This document shows positions 37,912-46,378 of a stretch of 64,000 nt of DNA, in pieces. Under the pieces are notes generated by a model. The model was not told the origin of the DNA. It ran no database searches and saw nothing but the letters and a program-made list of their open reading frames with translations. This DNA is from Galbibacter sp048266365. Lineage in GTDB: Bacteria > Bacteroidota > Bacteroidia > Flavobacteriales > Flavobacteriaceae. How positions within the stretch are numbered: the first letter of the stretch is position 1; each line of letters begins with the position of its first letter. Position numbers and translations under genes: made by a program. The stretch spans positions 62,001 through 126,000 of the forward strand of contig NZ_JBLWZP010000007.1 in the NCBI RefSeq assembly GCF_048266365.1. The letters are read 5' to 3'.

Positions 37912-39027
37912 CTAATTTATAAAAAGTAGTGGAGCGAGTTCTTTTAAACTTCTACGCCATGTTTGAAATTCGTGAGCAGTGCCTTCAGAGATATAAGATA
38001 CCACATTAACTCCTGTATTTTTAAGAGCAGATGTAGCGCTTTTAATACGTTCAGGTCGCTCTTTGCTGCCACAACTTAAAAATATAAGTTGAATACCTGA
38101 TTGATCCTTAATATCCTCTGGAGTGTAAACACCTCCACTGAGAAGTGCATAGTGAGAGAAGGTATTAGGTTTGTTTAGTGTAATCATTTTGGTTTCCATA
38201 CCTCCCATTGAAAGTCCACCCATAGCTCTGTGTTCTCTATCCGCAATGGTACGGAAATTACTATCTACGTAAGGTATTAGCTCATCAACTAGCTTTGTTT
38301 GGAAAGGAGTGATGTCAAATGTTTTTAATCCACCAAACTTAATTTCATTGGTCATACCATAAGTCATTACAATAAGGAACGGCTCCGATTTACCTTCTGC
38401 GATTAAATTGTCCATAATTAAATTAGCATGACCTTGATTACTCCATGCGGTTTCATCTTCGCCCCAACCGTGTTGAAGATATAATACTGGATACCTCTTA
38501 GATTGATCTTTAGCATATCCCGGCGGCGTGTAAACATAAGCAACCGCTGAGGTGTTGGTCACCTTTGAGGGGAATAGTATTTTATGAACTTGTCCGTGAG
38601 GAACATCTTTTAGTGCATAAAATTCTTGATCATGTGCTGGAATTTCAATACCACTTTCCCATCGGGTTGAACCGTAGAAATTTAAGGTACCGGGATCGTT
38701 GAATATTCCTCCGTCTATAGTTAAATGATAGTAGTGAAAACCTTCATCCATTGGACCTTCAGTTGTCCCTGTCCAAGATCCATCTGCATTCTTATGTAGT
38801 ATAGTTCCACCTCGACCACCTAATCCAAGGCTGACTTTTACACTGTCCGCGGCGGGTGCCATAATTTTAAAACGGGCATAGCCTTGAGAGTTTACCTGCG
38901 GATACTCCTGCCCAGGTTGGTTTAGGGTCGAAGGCTGAAAATCTTCTTTGATCGTTTGTTGAGCATTAGTGAAAGAAAAGCCGCCTAATAGGGCTCCAAT
39001 CACTAGAAATAATTGTAGTTGTTTCAT
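37912..39027 (-). CDS. Exported CE1-like esterase with N-terminal E-set domain (copy 2)
   Basis: 371 residues, same plan as the adjacent gene: signal peptide (ending FTNAQQ), E-set domain (about 45-120), CE1-type hydrolase with nucleophile MGGLSMGGMETK and C-terminal GTAHEFQTWRRSLKELAPLL. The two differ enough (for example GMETK against GANQT) to suggest distinct substrates. First gene of the three-esterase operon; 190 nt separate it from GH95. Confidence 0.87.
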   Translation of the reverse strand: MKQLQLFLVIGALLGGFSFTNAQQTIKEDFQPSTLNQPGQEYPQVNSQGYARFKIMAPAADSVKVSLGLGGRGGTILHKNADGSWTGTTEGPMDEGFHYYHLTIDGGIFNDPGTLNFYGSTRWESGIEIPAHDQEFYALKDVPHGQVHKILFPSKVTNTSAVAYVYTPPGYAKDQSKRYPVLYLQHGWGEDETAWSNQGHANLIMDNLIAEGKSEPFLIVMTYGMTNEIKFGGLKTFDITPFQTKLVDELIPYVDSNFRTIADREHRAMGGLSMGGMETKMITLNKPNTFSHYALLSGGVYTPEDIKDQSGIQLIFLSCGSKERPERIKSATSALKNTGVNVVSYISEGTAHEFQTWRRSLKELAPLLFIN

Positions 39028-39217
39028 TGTTTGTTTTGTTTAGTTAATGTTGTTGTAGTTGCATTTCAATTCGGCAAAACTGCATTGAGTTTTACTTGAT
39101 TTAAAACACGATACATAATACCATGTGGTGCTAGTATTAGGTGTCGGTGTGTTTCTGAGCACTAAGTAAACCGATGTGCCCAGAAATATAAATATATGGA
39201 CATAGAACCTTGTAGGA

Positions 39218-41689
39218 TCATTTTGTGTTGGCTGCTTTAATAGTATAGGTTTTTCCTGCCTGTGTCTTTAGATCGTAAAGTACCGTTGGCGGTAAATCCA
39301 ACGCCTTAATATCCGAGGATTCAGAAATTAGAGGGGTAGCCACTTCAGGAACGTTAAAGAATGGGTTTGGGTTGTTTCCTTTTGCAGATATTAATCGCCC
39401 AGATCCATGGATTTCAATGGCGTTTGGAGCTCTTAGCCTTAAGTTTCCTCCTAGTTCAGATCTAATGACAGCACTTACTAATCTTTTATCTTTCCACTCC
39501 ATAGTTATGATCTCAAAACCTCCTCTGGATTTTAATCCCGTAACTATGCCATCTTTAAGTGCATCCGGTATGGCTGGTAATAGGTGTAGTGTCCCGTCTG
39601 AACTTTGCATAAGCATTTCAGTTATTCCTGAGGTACAACCAAAATTACCATCTATTTGGAAGGGTGGATGCGCGTCAAATAAGTTGTTATAGGTGCCGCC
39701 CCCGCTTTGGTTAATACCAACAGGGGTCAATTGGTCCTTTATTATTTTATAGGCGTGATTTCCATCTTGCATTTTAGCCCACCAGTTTACTTTCCATCCC
39801 ATACTCCATCCAGTAGAGATATCCCCGCGTTGTAACAGCGTATTTTTGGCGGCTGCAAATAAAAGAGGAGTTCTATAAGGAGAAATTAGATTGGAAGGAT
39901 AGAGCCCGTACAAATGTGAAATATGCCTGTGGTGATCATTTGGATTATCAACATCATCTAACCATTCCTGTAGTTGATTGTACTTTCCTATTTGCATAGG
40001 CGGGAGCTTTTTCTTCATCACTTTTAAAGAATCGGCAAATTCGGTGTCAGTATCCAAGATTGCAGAGGCATTTATAACGGTGTTAAAAATGTCTTGAACC
40101 AACTGGTTGTCCATTGTAGAACCCGCCGTAATTGAAGATCCTTGATGACCGGCAGCTGCATTCTCCGGTGAATTTCCGGGAGCAACTACCAAATAGGGTA
40201 GATCAGGGTGTTGTACTAAGAAATCAACGTAGAATAGAGCGGCTCCTTTTAGTACCTCATAATTGTCTTCTAAAAACTCAGTATCCCCGGTATAGAGATA
40301 GTGTTCCCAAATATGTTGGCTTAACCAGGCGCCACCACCATTCCAGATGCCCCAAAAAGCACCGTCTATCGCTCCGGTTACTCTCCAAATATCCGTATTG
40401 TGATGAGCCATCCAACCTCTAGCTCCATACATGACTTCGGCTGTTTCTTTACCTGTTTCGGATAATTCTCTAACCATGTCTAGTAAGGGTTCATGCAACT
40501 CGGATAGATTGGTTTTTTCAGCTGGCCAATAATTCATTTCCGTATTAATGTTTATGGTGTATTTGCTATCCCAAGGAGGGGTTAAGCTCTTGTTCCATAT
40601 CCCTTGAAGATTGGCGGCTTGCCCACCGGGTTGAGAACTGGAAATGAGTAAATAGCGACCATATTGATAGTATAATGACACAAAAGAAGGATCGTTGGTG
40701 TTTGTGAAATTTTTTAATCGTTCATCGGTAGGTAGGTTTGAACTTTCGATGCTTCCTAATTGCAATGAAACACGGTTAAAGTAGCCTTGATAGGCTTTGA
40801 CGTGTGCAACTAATAAGCTTTCATAATCTTTACCGAATGCTTGATCTAAATAGGTTTTCGCTCTCAAATATTCATCAGCGCTCAAGTCATGATAATTGTT
40901 GAAATTAGAAGCGATCGAAACAAATAACAGTGCCGAATCAGCATCTTTTACTTGGATTGAATTTTGGCTTTGGCTGGTTGTACCATTTATGGTTTTTATT
41001 CGAGTTAAGGCTTGGAATTCAACCTTACCTTCAACGCCCTCATGATCACTCGTTACACCCCAAAGTGAAAGATCATGATTCCTTATATCTATTTCTTGTT
41101 TTTTATGTGGTGTGGTAAAATCAGCAGTGAAACTTACCTTTCCTGGTTGATCTGCTGTAATTCGAATGACAAGAACCCTATCGGAAAGTGAAGTAAAAGC
41201 CTCTCGAGTATAGGTGATTCCATTAACGGTATAGGTGGTTTTGCTTACAGCATTAGCTATATTGAGTTCTCTAGAATAATCTTGGAAGTCTTGATGTCCC
41301 TCAAATGTCAGCTCTAAATTGCCGACAGGCTGAAACATTTGACCGTGAGATTTCGTGGTAACTATTTTTTCATTAGCCAGGTTTTCCGCCGCTTTGTACT
41401 TTTTATCAAATATCAGTTTCCTGACTTTTGGAAGGGCTTCTAACGCATCAGGGTTGTGATTTCTATTGGGGCTACCGCTCCAAACGGTACTTTCGTTGAG
41501 TTGAAATATTTCCTTAGAAACGTTACCATAGATCATTGCACCGATACTACCATTACCTATTGGTAAAGCATTCTCCCAAACTTCACCTGATGGTTCATCA
41601 TACCAGAGCCTCAAGGGGTCAGCTTGCTGTCCAAATGCATGGATGCTTGTTAAAAATAGAATAGCGATACAAAACTTTTTCATAAACAT
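39218..41689 (-). CDS. GH95-family glycoside hydrolase (alpha-L-fucosidase or alpha-L-galactosidase)
   Basis: 823 residues with signal peptide (IHAFGQQ). The N-terminal beta domain begins LRLWYDEPSGEVWENALPIG and contains NESTVWSGSPNRN. An (alpha/alpha)6 barrel carries NINTEMNYWPAEKTNL and DGNFGCTSGITEMLMQS, matching the catalytic Asn and Asp segments of GH95 enzymes, which invert alpha-1,2-linked L-fucose or L-galactose. Located in front of three esterases, it suggests a decorated hemicellulose such as xylan or xyloglucan (inference). Confidence 0.9.
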   Translation of the reverse strand: MFMKKFCIAILFLTSIHAFGQQADPLRLWYDEPSGEVWENALPIGNGSIGAMIYGNVSKEIFQLNESTVWSGSPNRNHNPDALEALPKVRKLIFDKKYKAAENLANEKIVTTKSHGQMFQPVGNLELTFEGHQDFQDYSRELNIANAVSKTTYTVNGITYTREAFTSLSDRVLVIRITADQPGKVSFTADFTTPHKKQEIDIRNHDLSLWGVTSDHEGVEGKVEFQALTRIKTINGTTSQSQNSIQVKDADSALLFVSIASNFNNYHDLSADEYLRAKTYLDQAFGKDYESLLVAHVKAYQGYFNRVSLQLGSIESSNLPTDERLKNFTNTNDPSFVSLYYQYGRYLLISSSQPGGQAANLQGIWNKSLTPPWDSKYTININTEMNYWPAEKTNLSELHEPLLDMVRELSETGKETAEVMYGARGWMAHHNTDIWRVTGAIDGAFWGIWNGGGAWLSQHIWEHYLYTGDTEFLEDNYEVLKGAALFYVDFLVQHPDLPYLVVAPGNSPENAAAGHQGSSITAGSTMDNQLVQDIFNTVINASAILDTDTEFADSLKVMKKKLPPMQIGKYNQLQEWLDDVDNPNDHHRHISHLYGLYPSNLISPYRTPLLFAAAKNTLLQRGDISTGWSMGWKVNWWAKMQDGNHAYKIIKDQLTPVGINQSGGGTYNNLFDAHPPFQIDGNFGCTSGITEMLMQSSDGTLHLLPAIPDALKDGIVTGLKSRGGFEIITMEWKDKRLVSAVIRSELGGNLRLRAPNAIEIHGSGRLISAKGNNPNPFFNVPEVATPLISESSDIKALDLPPTVLYDLKTQAGKTYTIKAANTK

Positions 41690-42102
41690 TTATTTTGGTT
41701 AGTCATTGCTTAAGTGTGTAATAAACACATATAAAAGTATACAAATTTTTATAAATAAAACTTGGTGGCAATTTATTCTTGAAAAGCAGGTATGTTCTAG
41801 GCCTATCCTAAACCTAAAAATCGCATGAGTTTTGATTCAACCTCAAATGTTTATTGGCGTTTTCTTAATTATTTTTTAAGAATATGATATTGTTATTGAT
41901 TTCAAAATTAGTATCTTAGGTACGCGAAGAGTTACGGATTAGAATTCATAAAAATAATTTATTATAAATCTTAATCAAAGGGTACCCATATTGACCAAGA
42001 TAAATTTTTTGACCGAGGTAAATGTGGGTCATATTATGTTAAATCAAACGATCACAATCAACATATTATTAAAACTCAATAAAACTTAAATCACAAACAA
42101 TT
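41690..42102. other. Divergent intergenic region between GH95 and yceI-like gene
   Basis: AT-rich, no gene. A TTG (41890-41892), 19-nt spacer and TATCTTAG (41912-41919) make a one-mismatch promoter for the YceI gene with a long leader. That leader holds a GGGTACCC palindrome (around 41980-41987) and the direct repeat listed below. Near GH95 a loose GTGT-N6-AACAC repeat (around 41715) is visible. Confidence 0.45.
41991..42023 (+). repeat. 15-nt direct repeat upstream of the YceI gene
   Basis: TTGACCAAGATAAAT (41991-42005) and TTGACCGAGGTAAAT (42009-42023): 13 of 15 identical, 18-nt period. The second copy can also pair with a GGGTCA just downstream. A candidate tandem operator or leader structure, about 80-110 nt before the ATG. 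Confidence 0.45.
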
Positions 42103-42672
42103 ATGAAAAAAATATTTTTAGTATTAGCAACATTGCTACTAACAGTGGGTACATATGCACAAACTCAATGGAAAGCGGATCCTAATCATTCTTCATTAAA
42201 TTTCAATATTTCCCATTCCGGAATCAGTATTGTCAATGGAAAGTTTTTGGACTTTACTGGAAACATGACCACAACGGATGAAACTCTAAATGAAGCGAAT
42301 TTTGAATTCACCATTCAAGCAAAAAGCATAAATACAAGTGTAGACAACAGGGATAATCATTTGAGAAGTGCCGATTTCTTTGATGTCGAGAAGTATCCTA
42401 CTATTACTTTTAAAAGCACTAAAATATTGGAAACAGGTAAACCTGATCAATATTTATTATATGGAGATCTTACCATTAAAGATGTTACCAAACCTGTAAT
42501 CTTTGATGTCACCTATGGCGGTATAGTCAAGAGCGATAAGGGTGATAAAATCGGACTGAAAGCAAAAACTACTATCAATAGATTTGAATTTAATGTTGAT
42601 TATGATCCTACTGCTGCAGCTGTTGGAAAGGATGTGAATATTGTAGTTCACTTGCAATTAGGAAAACAGTAA
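42103..42672 (+). CDS. YceI-family periplasmic lipid-binding protein
   Basis: 189 residues. Signal peptide ends TYAQT; the mature protein begins WKADPNHSSLNFNISHSGIS, the YceI lipocalin-like fold that binds polyisoprenoid or other lipids in the periplasm, with DVEKYPTITFKST and the closing VNIVVHLQLGKQ. Alone in its unit, convergent with a membrane-protein gene. Confidence 0.9.
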   Translation: MKKIFLVLATLLLTVGTYAQTQWKADPNHSSLNFNISHSGISIVNGKFLDFTGNMTTTDETLNEANFEFTIQAKSINTSVDNRDNHLRSADFFDVEKYPTITFKSTKILETGKPDQYLLYGDLTIKDVTKPVIFDVTYGGIVKSDKGDKIGLKAKTTINRFEFNVDYDPTAAAVGKDVNIVVHLQLGKQ

Positions 42673-42704
42673 TTTAGCTAAGACGATAATAAATTAAGAT
42701 AATG

Positions 42705-42733
42705 GGGATGGTTATGCTATCCCTTTATTTTTT
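42705..42733 (+). terminator. Probable terminator of the YceI gene
   Basis: Short stem GGGAT/ATCCC with a 9-nt loop followed by TTTATTTTTT. Weak stem but well placed, 33 nt after the stop. Confidence 0.5.
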
Positions 42734-43355
42734 ATCTCCTATTTACTCTGATATAATGTCCAATCAGCAAACTTCCGATAAGTGCGGGTAAGATCCAATT
42801 CAGTATGCCGTAATACATTATGTTATTAACTACCACAAATGCTGTTGTCATGCAGATATAACTTCCTATCATTTTGCTGAAATGCAGTGAATTTCTATGC
42901 CTTCCCTTAAACGTTGTTCCTTGTTTTATAAATATTCTGTAGTCTACCAGGTAGGCGTTGGCCATTCCCATTAGCCCACAAAATAGTAGAATACTACCAC
43001 TACCGAAACTTGTGTGATAAAATAAGTAAAATGCATAGAGGATCATTATCAGTGAGGTGACCATCATGGTCAAGGATAAACCTTTAAGTTGTTTTGTGCT
43101 TATTTTAAATGCAAAGAAACCACCAATTAGAAAATACAAGGTCAAGATCCCCAGGGTGAATAAAAACAGGCTGTAATGATCGGGAGAACTCGCTATAATT
43201 AGGGAAACTGTAGTGCCTAAAAAACCTGTGACAAAATATAGTTTCCCGATACGTTTGTGTACCGAATTTCCTTTTTTGAGGATAAGAATCAAGGCGCCTG
43301 ATAGAAGGGCAAGACTTCCAAAAGCAATATGAATACTAATTAAGATGTTTATCAT
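42732..43355 (-). CDS. DUF2306-like polytopic membrane protein
   Basis: 207 residues with about seven membrane segments. The family-like signatures are HIAFGSLALLSGALILILKK, a VHKRIGKLYF loop and HFSKMIGSYICMTTAFVVVN, giving conserved histidines near membrane faces. No known reaction; possibly haem or redox related. Single gene. Confidence 0.75.
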   Translation of the reverse strand: MINILISIHIAFGSLALLSGALILILKKGNSVHKRIGKLYFVTGFLGTTVSLIIASSPDHYSLFLFTLGILTLYFLIGGFFAFKISTKQLKGLSLTMMVTSLIMILYAFYLFYHTSFGSGSILLFCGLMGMANAYLVDYRIFIKQGTTFKGRHRNSLHFSKMIGSYICMTTAFVVVNNIMYYGILNWILPALIGSLLIGHYIRVNRR

Positions 43356-43828
43356 TTGCCACAGTTCGCTTATCGGTTAAGAGGAAATTATCATGTGTGT
43401 GCAATGGCATTTAAATTGAATTTTTAGCACATAAAAAAAATTAAAAATAGAGGTGAAATTAGCTTAAAATAAGGGGTTGAAAACCTATGCAAATAACTTG
43501 TATTAAGCATATTAAATAAAAAGCTACTTCAGTCCAAGCGACAAAAATACGGAAATATTGATTGTTTAGCCCATTTCGGAGGTTTTTGAACTCAGCGAGT
43601 ATACTCCTTGTTCGCCACATTATCCCAGCGCTATGCAGAGTACCGTCGGTATATTATTCCAAACCTTTATTTGGATTCGCCTCCGTAAGGCTGTTCTACT
43701 CAGATTTAAATGGAGATGGAATAGTAAGTCTTATGTGAGTTCAACCGAAAGATATTTACAAGACGACTTGGAGAACTTGCACGAAATCGTCAACAACTTC
43801 CATCCGATTAGTTAAATAATTACAAAAC

Positions 43829-43844
43829 GTACTTGTTTAAGTAC
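43829..43844. promoter_or_regulatory. Candidate YefM/YoeB operator palindrome
   Basis: GTACTT-GTTT-AAGTAC, perfect 6-bp arms. The two GTAC cores are 12 bp apart centre to centre, the spacing remembered for the TGTACA-containing repeats bound by YefM-YoeB in E. coli. It overlaps the -33 box and spacer. Confidence 0.55.
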
Positions 43845-43860
43845 TTTTTTATTATCTTTG
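43832..43860 (+). promoter_or_regulatory. Promoter of the yefM-yoeB pair
   Basis: CTTG (43832-43835, one off TTTG), 17-nt spacer, TATCTTTG (43853-43860, exact). It ends 4 nt before the antitoxin ATG, so the transcript would be nearly leaderless. Confidence 0.6.
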
Positions 43861-43864
43861 CATT

Positions 43865-44113
43865 ATGGAAATAGTAAATTATACAGACTTTCGTTCAAAT
43901 CTAAAGCATTGGTTCGATAAAGTAGTCAATGATGTAAGCGATATCATTATCAAGCGTAAAAACGGTAAGGACCTCGTTTTAATATCATTGGATGAATACA
44001 ACTCATTAAAGGAAACGACCTATCTACTAACAGGGAAAAACAGAGATATATTATTAAACTCTATCAAAGAACTGGAAGCAGGAAACGGTATGGAAAAAGA
44101 CTTAATCGAATAG
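43865..44113 (+). CDS. yefM: YefM/Phd-family antitoxin
   Basis: 82 residues. The N-terminal Phd/YefM DNA-binding domain reads MEIVNYTDFRSNLKHWFDKV and IIIKRKNGKDLVLISLDEYN; the C-terminal helix NRDILLNSIKELEAGNG would embrace the toxin. Neutralises YoeB and represses the operon. The toxin gene begins directly after the stop codon. Confidence 0.88.
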   Translation: MEIVNYTDFRSNLKHWFDKVVNDVSDIIIKRKNGKDLVLISLDEYNSLKETTYLLTGKNRDILLNSIKELEAGNGMEKDLIE

Positions 44114-44374
44114 ATGAAATTAACTTGGTCTACTTCTTCTTGGGAAGATTATTTGTATTGGCAGAAAGTCGATAAGAAAATGGTAAAACGGATTAACGAA
44201 CTGATTAAGAGTTGTATGCGAACACCTTTTGATGGCATCGGAAAACCTGAAGCTTTAAAAGGCGATTTGCAAGGTTATTGGTCAAGACGAATCACATCCG
44301 AACATCGATTTGTTTATAAATACGATAATGAACAAATCTTGATTGCAGCTTGTCGTTATCATTATGGAAAGTAA
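44114..44374 (+). CDS. yoeB: YoeB/Txe-family mRNA interferase toxin
   Basis: 86 residues. Catalytic residues stand at the same positions as in E. coli YoeB: E46 (GKPEALKG), R65 (SEHRFVY), H83 and Y84 (CRYHYGK). YoeB cleaves mRNA in the ribosomal A site. The residues are intact, so the toxin is probably active and held by the adjacent antitoxin. Confidence 0.9.
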   Translation: MKLTWSTSSWEDYLYWQKVDKKMVKRINELIKSCMRTPFDGIGKPEALKGDLQGYWSRRITSEHRFVYKYDNEQILIAACRYHYGK

Positions 44375-44404
44375 AAGCCCCAAAAAACAAAACTCGGTTT
44401 TATC

Positions 44405-44476
44405 GAGAGTACAGAAATATATACCCATATCACTCAAAATCAAATCAATTACCATCAAAGAATATCCAATCTATAG
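44405..44476 (+). pseudogene. C-terminal fragment of a tyrosine recombinase
   Basis: Short reading ESTEIYTHITQNQINYHQ ending at TAG 44476. STEIYTH is the usual context of the nucleophilic tyrosine in Xer-like recombinases (compare TTEIYTHV). No catalytic core remains upstream. Confidence 0.5.
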
Positions 44477-44527
44477 AAAAAAAGCAGTAAAAGCGCCTTG
44501 AACAGCAACCTTTACAACATATAAAGA

Positions 44528-44716
44528 TTTACGGATTACTACCAATCCAAAGCATCAAAAGCCACTTACAAAAATGTTCTGAAATATATTGAACACTTAC
44601 CCAAGAACTACGATTTAAGCCAAGAAGCCTTGTGATCTTGCTTGTATGGCGTTATAATCTACTTCAATTATCTACTGGAAACAGGAAAGAGAAATTACCA
44701 TCACGGTCAAGGATAA
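44528..44716 (+). pseudogene. N-terminal (core-binding) fragment of a tyrosine recombinase
   Basis: One frame reads DYYQSKASKATYKNVLKYIE, then LPKNYDLSQEAL, a TGA at 44633-44635, GVIIYFNYLLETGKRNYHHG and a TAA at 44714. This resembles the SAM-like domain of flavobacterial integrases (YFNYLLETGKR). It follows the C-terminal fragment above, so the two pieces come from two genes. To 44874 nothing else is seen. Confidence 0.5.
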
Positions 44717-44874
44717 ACTTTATGTTATATATTTTAAATTCGCACAAACCTAGCACAAATAAAAAGCTGCTAAAATGATCTTTTGACAAACCATAATAAC
44801 AGCTTTTAACTTTAGAGAATTCTAAACTAACTACTAACTACTATATTGTTAATGTGTGTAAATAAGTATTCTAT

Positions 44875-46311
44875 TTATTTTAGCTCTGCAATAGAATAAA
44901 TGGCATATCCATTGGCCGGAACCTCTAGTTGGACAACTCCATCTTCATCCGCTGTAGCCACAAATTTGGTGCTATTGCTATAATCTAGTAATACCTTTTG
45001 TTTCAAATTTGTTGTTACTGATCGCTTCTTTGCAGTTTCTGAATGATTGATGTATAAAATAAGCCCGGGATTCTCTCCATTGCCATCCCTTCTCATGATG
45101 TACTCATCGCTGTCAACATACAATACATGAGTTGCTCCAACAGCCAAACTATTATGGACTTTAATAAGTTGTTTTAGGGGAGCCTTAAAGTCTGGATTTT
45201 CATAATCAGAATAAAAAATAGTAGGATAACCTGGATGTGTTAAGATATAAGCATACGCCTTTAATTTGTTCTCAGGAGCTATGTTGTTGTCTTCATTGGT
45301 GTCCTTTTCAGTATCGTGATTGGCGGTAAAAGTAACTGACTTTTCAGGATGAGTTTGCCATAGCATTTCTTTATCCAAATAGGTGAGATCGCTGAATCGA
45401 TCAAATGCTTCTTCAAGCTTATAAAAAGTTGAAAAATCAAAGACGCCACTTCCGGTTTCATCCACATATTGGGCTAAAACGTTAGGGTTTCCATCCCATA
45501 ATTCACTAACAGAAAATCCACCTACTTCAGTTAACCATGCTTTCACAACCCATGGTTCATAACCTAAGACATAGTCGAATCTCCAACCATCAAATCCCAT
45601 GACATTTTTATAATATTTTGCCACGGAGTTTTCAGATTTCCACAACCAGTTTTGAACATATTCTTGATTGTGATCTAGGTTAGTCTCTTCATAGAACAGA
45701 CTCCCATCATCATAATTGCTGGTGCTGTTTGGATAGAAATTTTCATAGTTTCTATTAAACATACCTGAAGCATTTCCATGAGTTTCGTCAAATAGCGTAT
45801 AGGTGTTTTTTTCGCGATAAGGATTATACTGTTCTCCACCTCCGGAGTTGTGATTGATCACAATGTCGGCAATCACCTCCATATCCAACGCATGTGCTTT
45901 GGCTATCAAGGTCTCTAATTCTTTTCTGCTTCCAAACCTGGTAATTACCGTACCGTGTTGATTGTATTCACCAAAGTCAAAATAATCAGAAGGATCGTAT
46001 CCCATAGAATAGCCTCCGGATTGTCCTTTAGTGGCTACAGGCAACCATATTCTGTCGATGCCACTTTCACTCCAGTCTGTGACTTGATCAGTAAGTATAG
46101 ACCACCATTCTCCACGAGGTTCAACATCCCAATAAAAACTTTGCATCATGACCCCTTTACCACTGGTGTAAGAATCTAAAGAAATAGGGTTTATTATGAG
46201 ATCAGTGGGTGGTTCTACCGGATCTGTTGGTACCGGATCAACAGCATCATCAGAAGAACAACTGATACATAACAATGTAAGCAGTATACTTAAATAGTGT
46301 ATTGTTTTCAT
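44875..46311 (-). CDS. Surface GH13 alpha-amylase lipoprotein, archaeal-type (GH13_7-like)
   Basis: 478 residues with lipobox CISC (C18) and a P/D-rich linker to about residue 40. The catalytic barrel has GGYSMGYDPSDYFDFGEYNQ at 99-118, very like amylases of Thermococcales, then INH at 152-154, nucleophile D246 (GWRFDYV), acid/base E270 (SELWDG) and D333 (ANHDTEKDT). Expected to cut alpha-1,4-glucan at the cell surface, in the role of SusG. Last gene of the minus-strand susCDE unit, behind a terminator. Confidence 0.93.
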   Translation of the reverse strand: MKTIHYLSILLTLLCISCSSDDAVDPVPTDPVEPPTDLIINPISLDSYTSGKGVMMQSFYWDVEPRGEWWSILTDQVTDWSESGIDRIWLPVATKGQSGGYSMGYDPSDYFDFGEYNQHGTVITRFGSRKELETLIAKAHALDMEVIADIVINHNSGGGEQYNPYREKNTYTLFDETHGNASGMFNRNYENFYPNSTSNYDDGSLFYEETNLDHNQEYVQNWLWKSENSVAKYYKNVMGFDGWRFDYVLGYEPWVVKAWLTEVGGFSVSELWDGNPNVLAQYVDETGSGVFDFSTFYKLEEAFDRFSDLTYLDKEMLWQTHPEKSVTFTANHDTEKDTNEDNNIAPENKLKAYAYILTHPGYPTIFYSDYENPDFKAPLKQLIKVHNSLAVGATHVLYVDSDEYIMRRDGNGENPGLILYINHSETAKKRSVTTNLKQKVLLDYSNSTKFVATADEDGVVQLEVPANGYAIYSIAELK

Positions 46312-46327
46312 TTTAGTGGTTTAAAGT

Positions 46328-46367
46328 GTAAAAAAAGCCTGGTACTTAAACTTTTGTACCAGGCTTT
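46328..46367 (-). terminator. Strong terminator between susE and the amylase gene
   Basis: Perfect 12-bp stem AAAGCCTGGTAC/GTACCAGGCTTT (46334-46345 with 46356-46367), 10-nt loop, followed on the minus strand by a T-run. It lies in the 67-nt gap before the amylase start, where no new promoter is seen. Confidence 0.85.
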
Positions 46368-46378
46368 AACTATGAGGC

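Larger units (their letters stand above)
43356..43864 (+). other. Intergenic stretch with possible recombinase tail
   Basis: No intact gene. A frame at 43633-43815 ends SSTERYLQDDLENLHEIVNN followed by FHPIS, which looks like the C-terminal end of a tyrosine recombinase (an ST-x-x-Y tail), but the conserved R-H-R region is not visible. The rest is AT-rich without features until the yefM promoter. Confidence 0.35.

Noticed and set aside
39144..39174. TCGGT...ACCGA inverted repeat before the CE1-like esterase operon
   Set aside because: Only five bases pair cleanly over a 21-nt spacer; too weak to call an operator.
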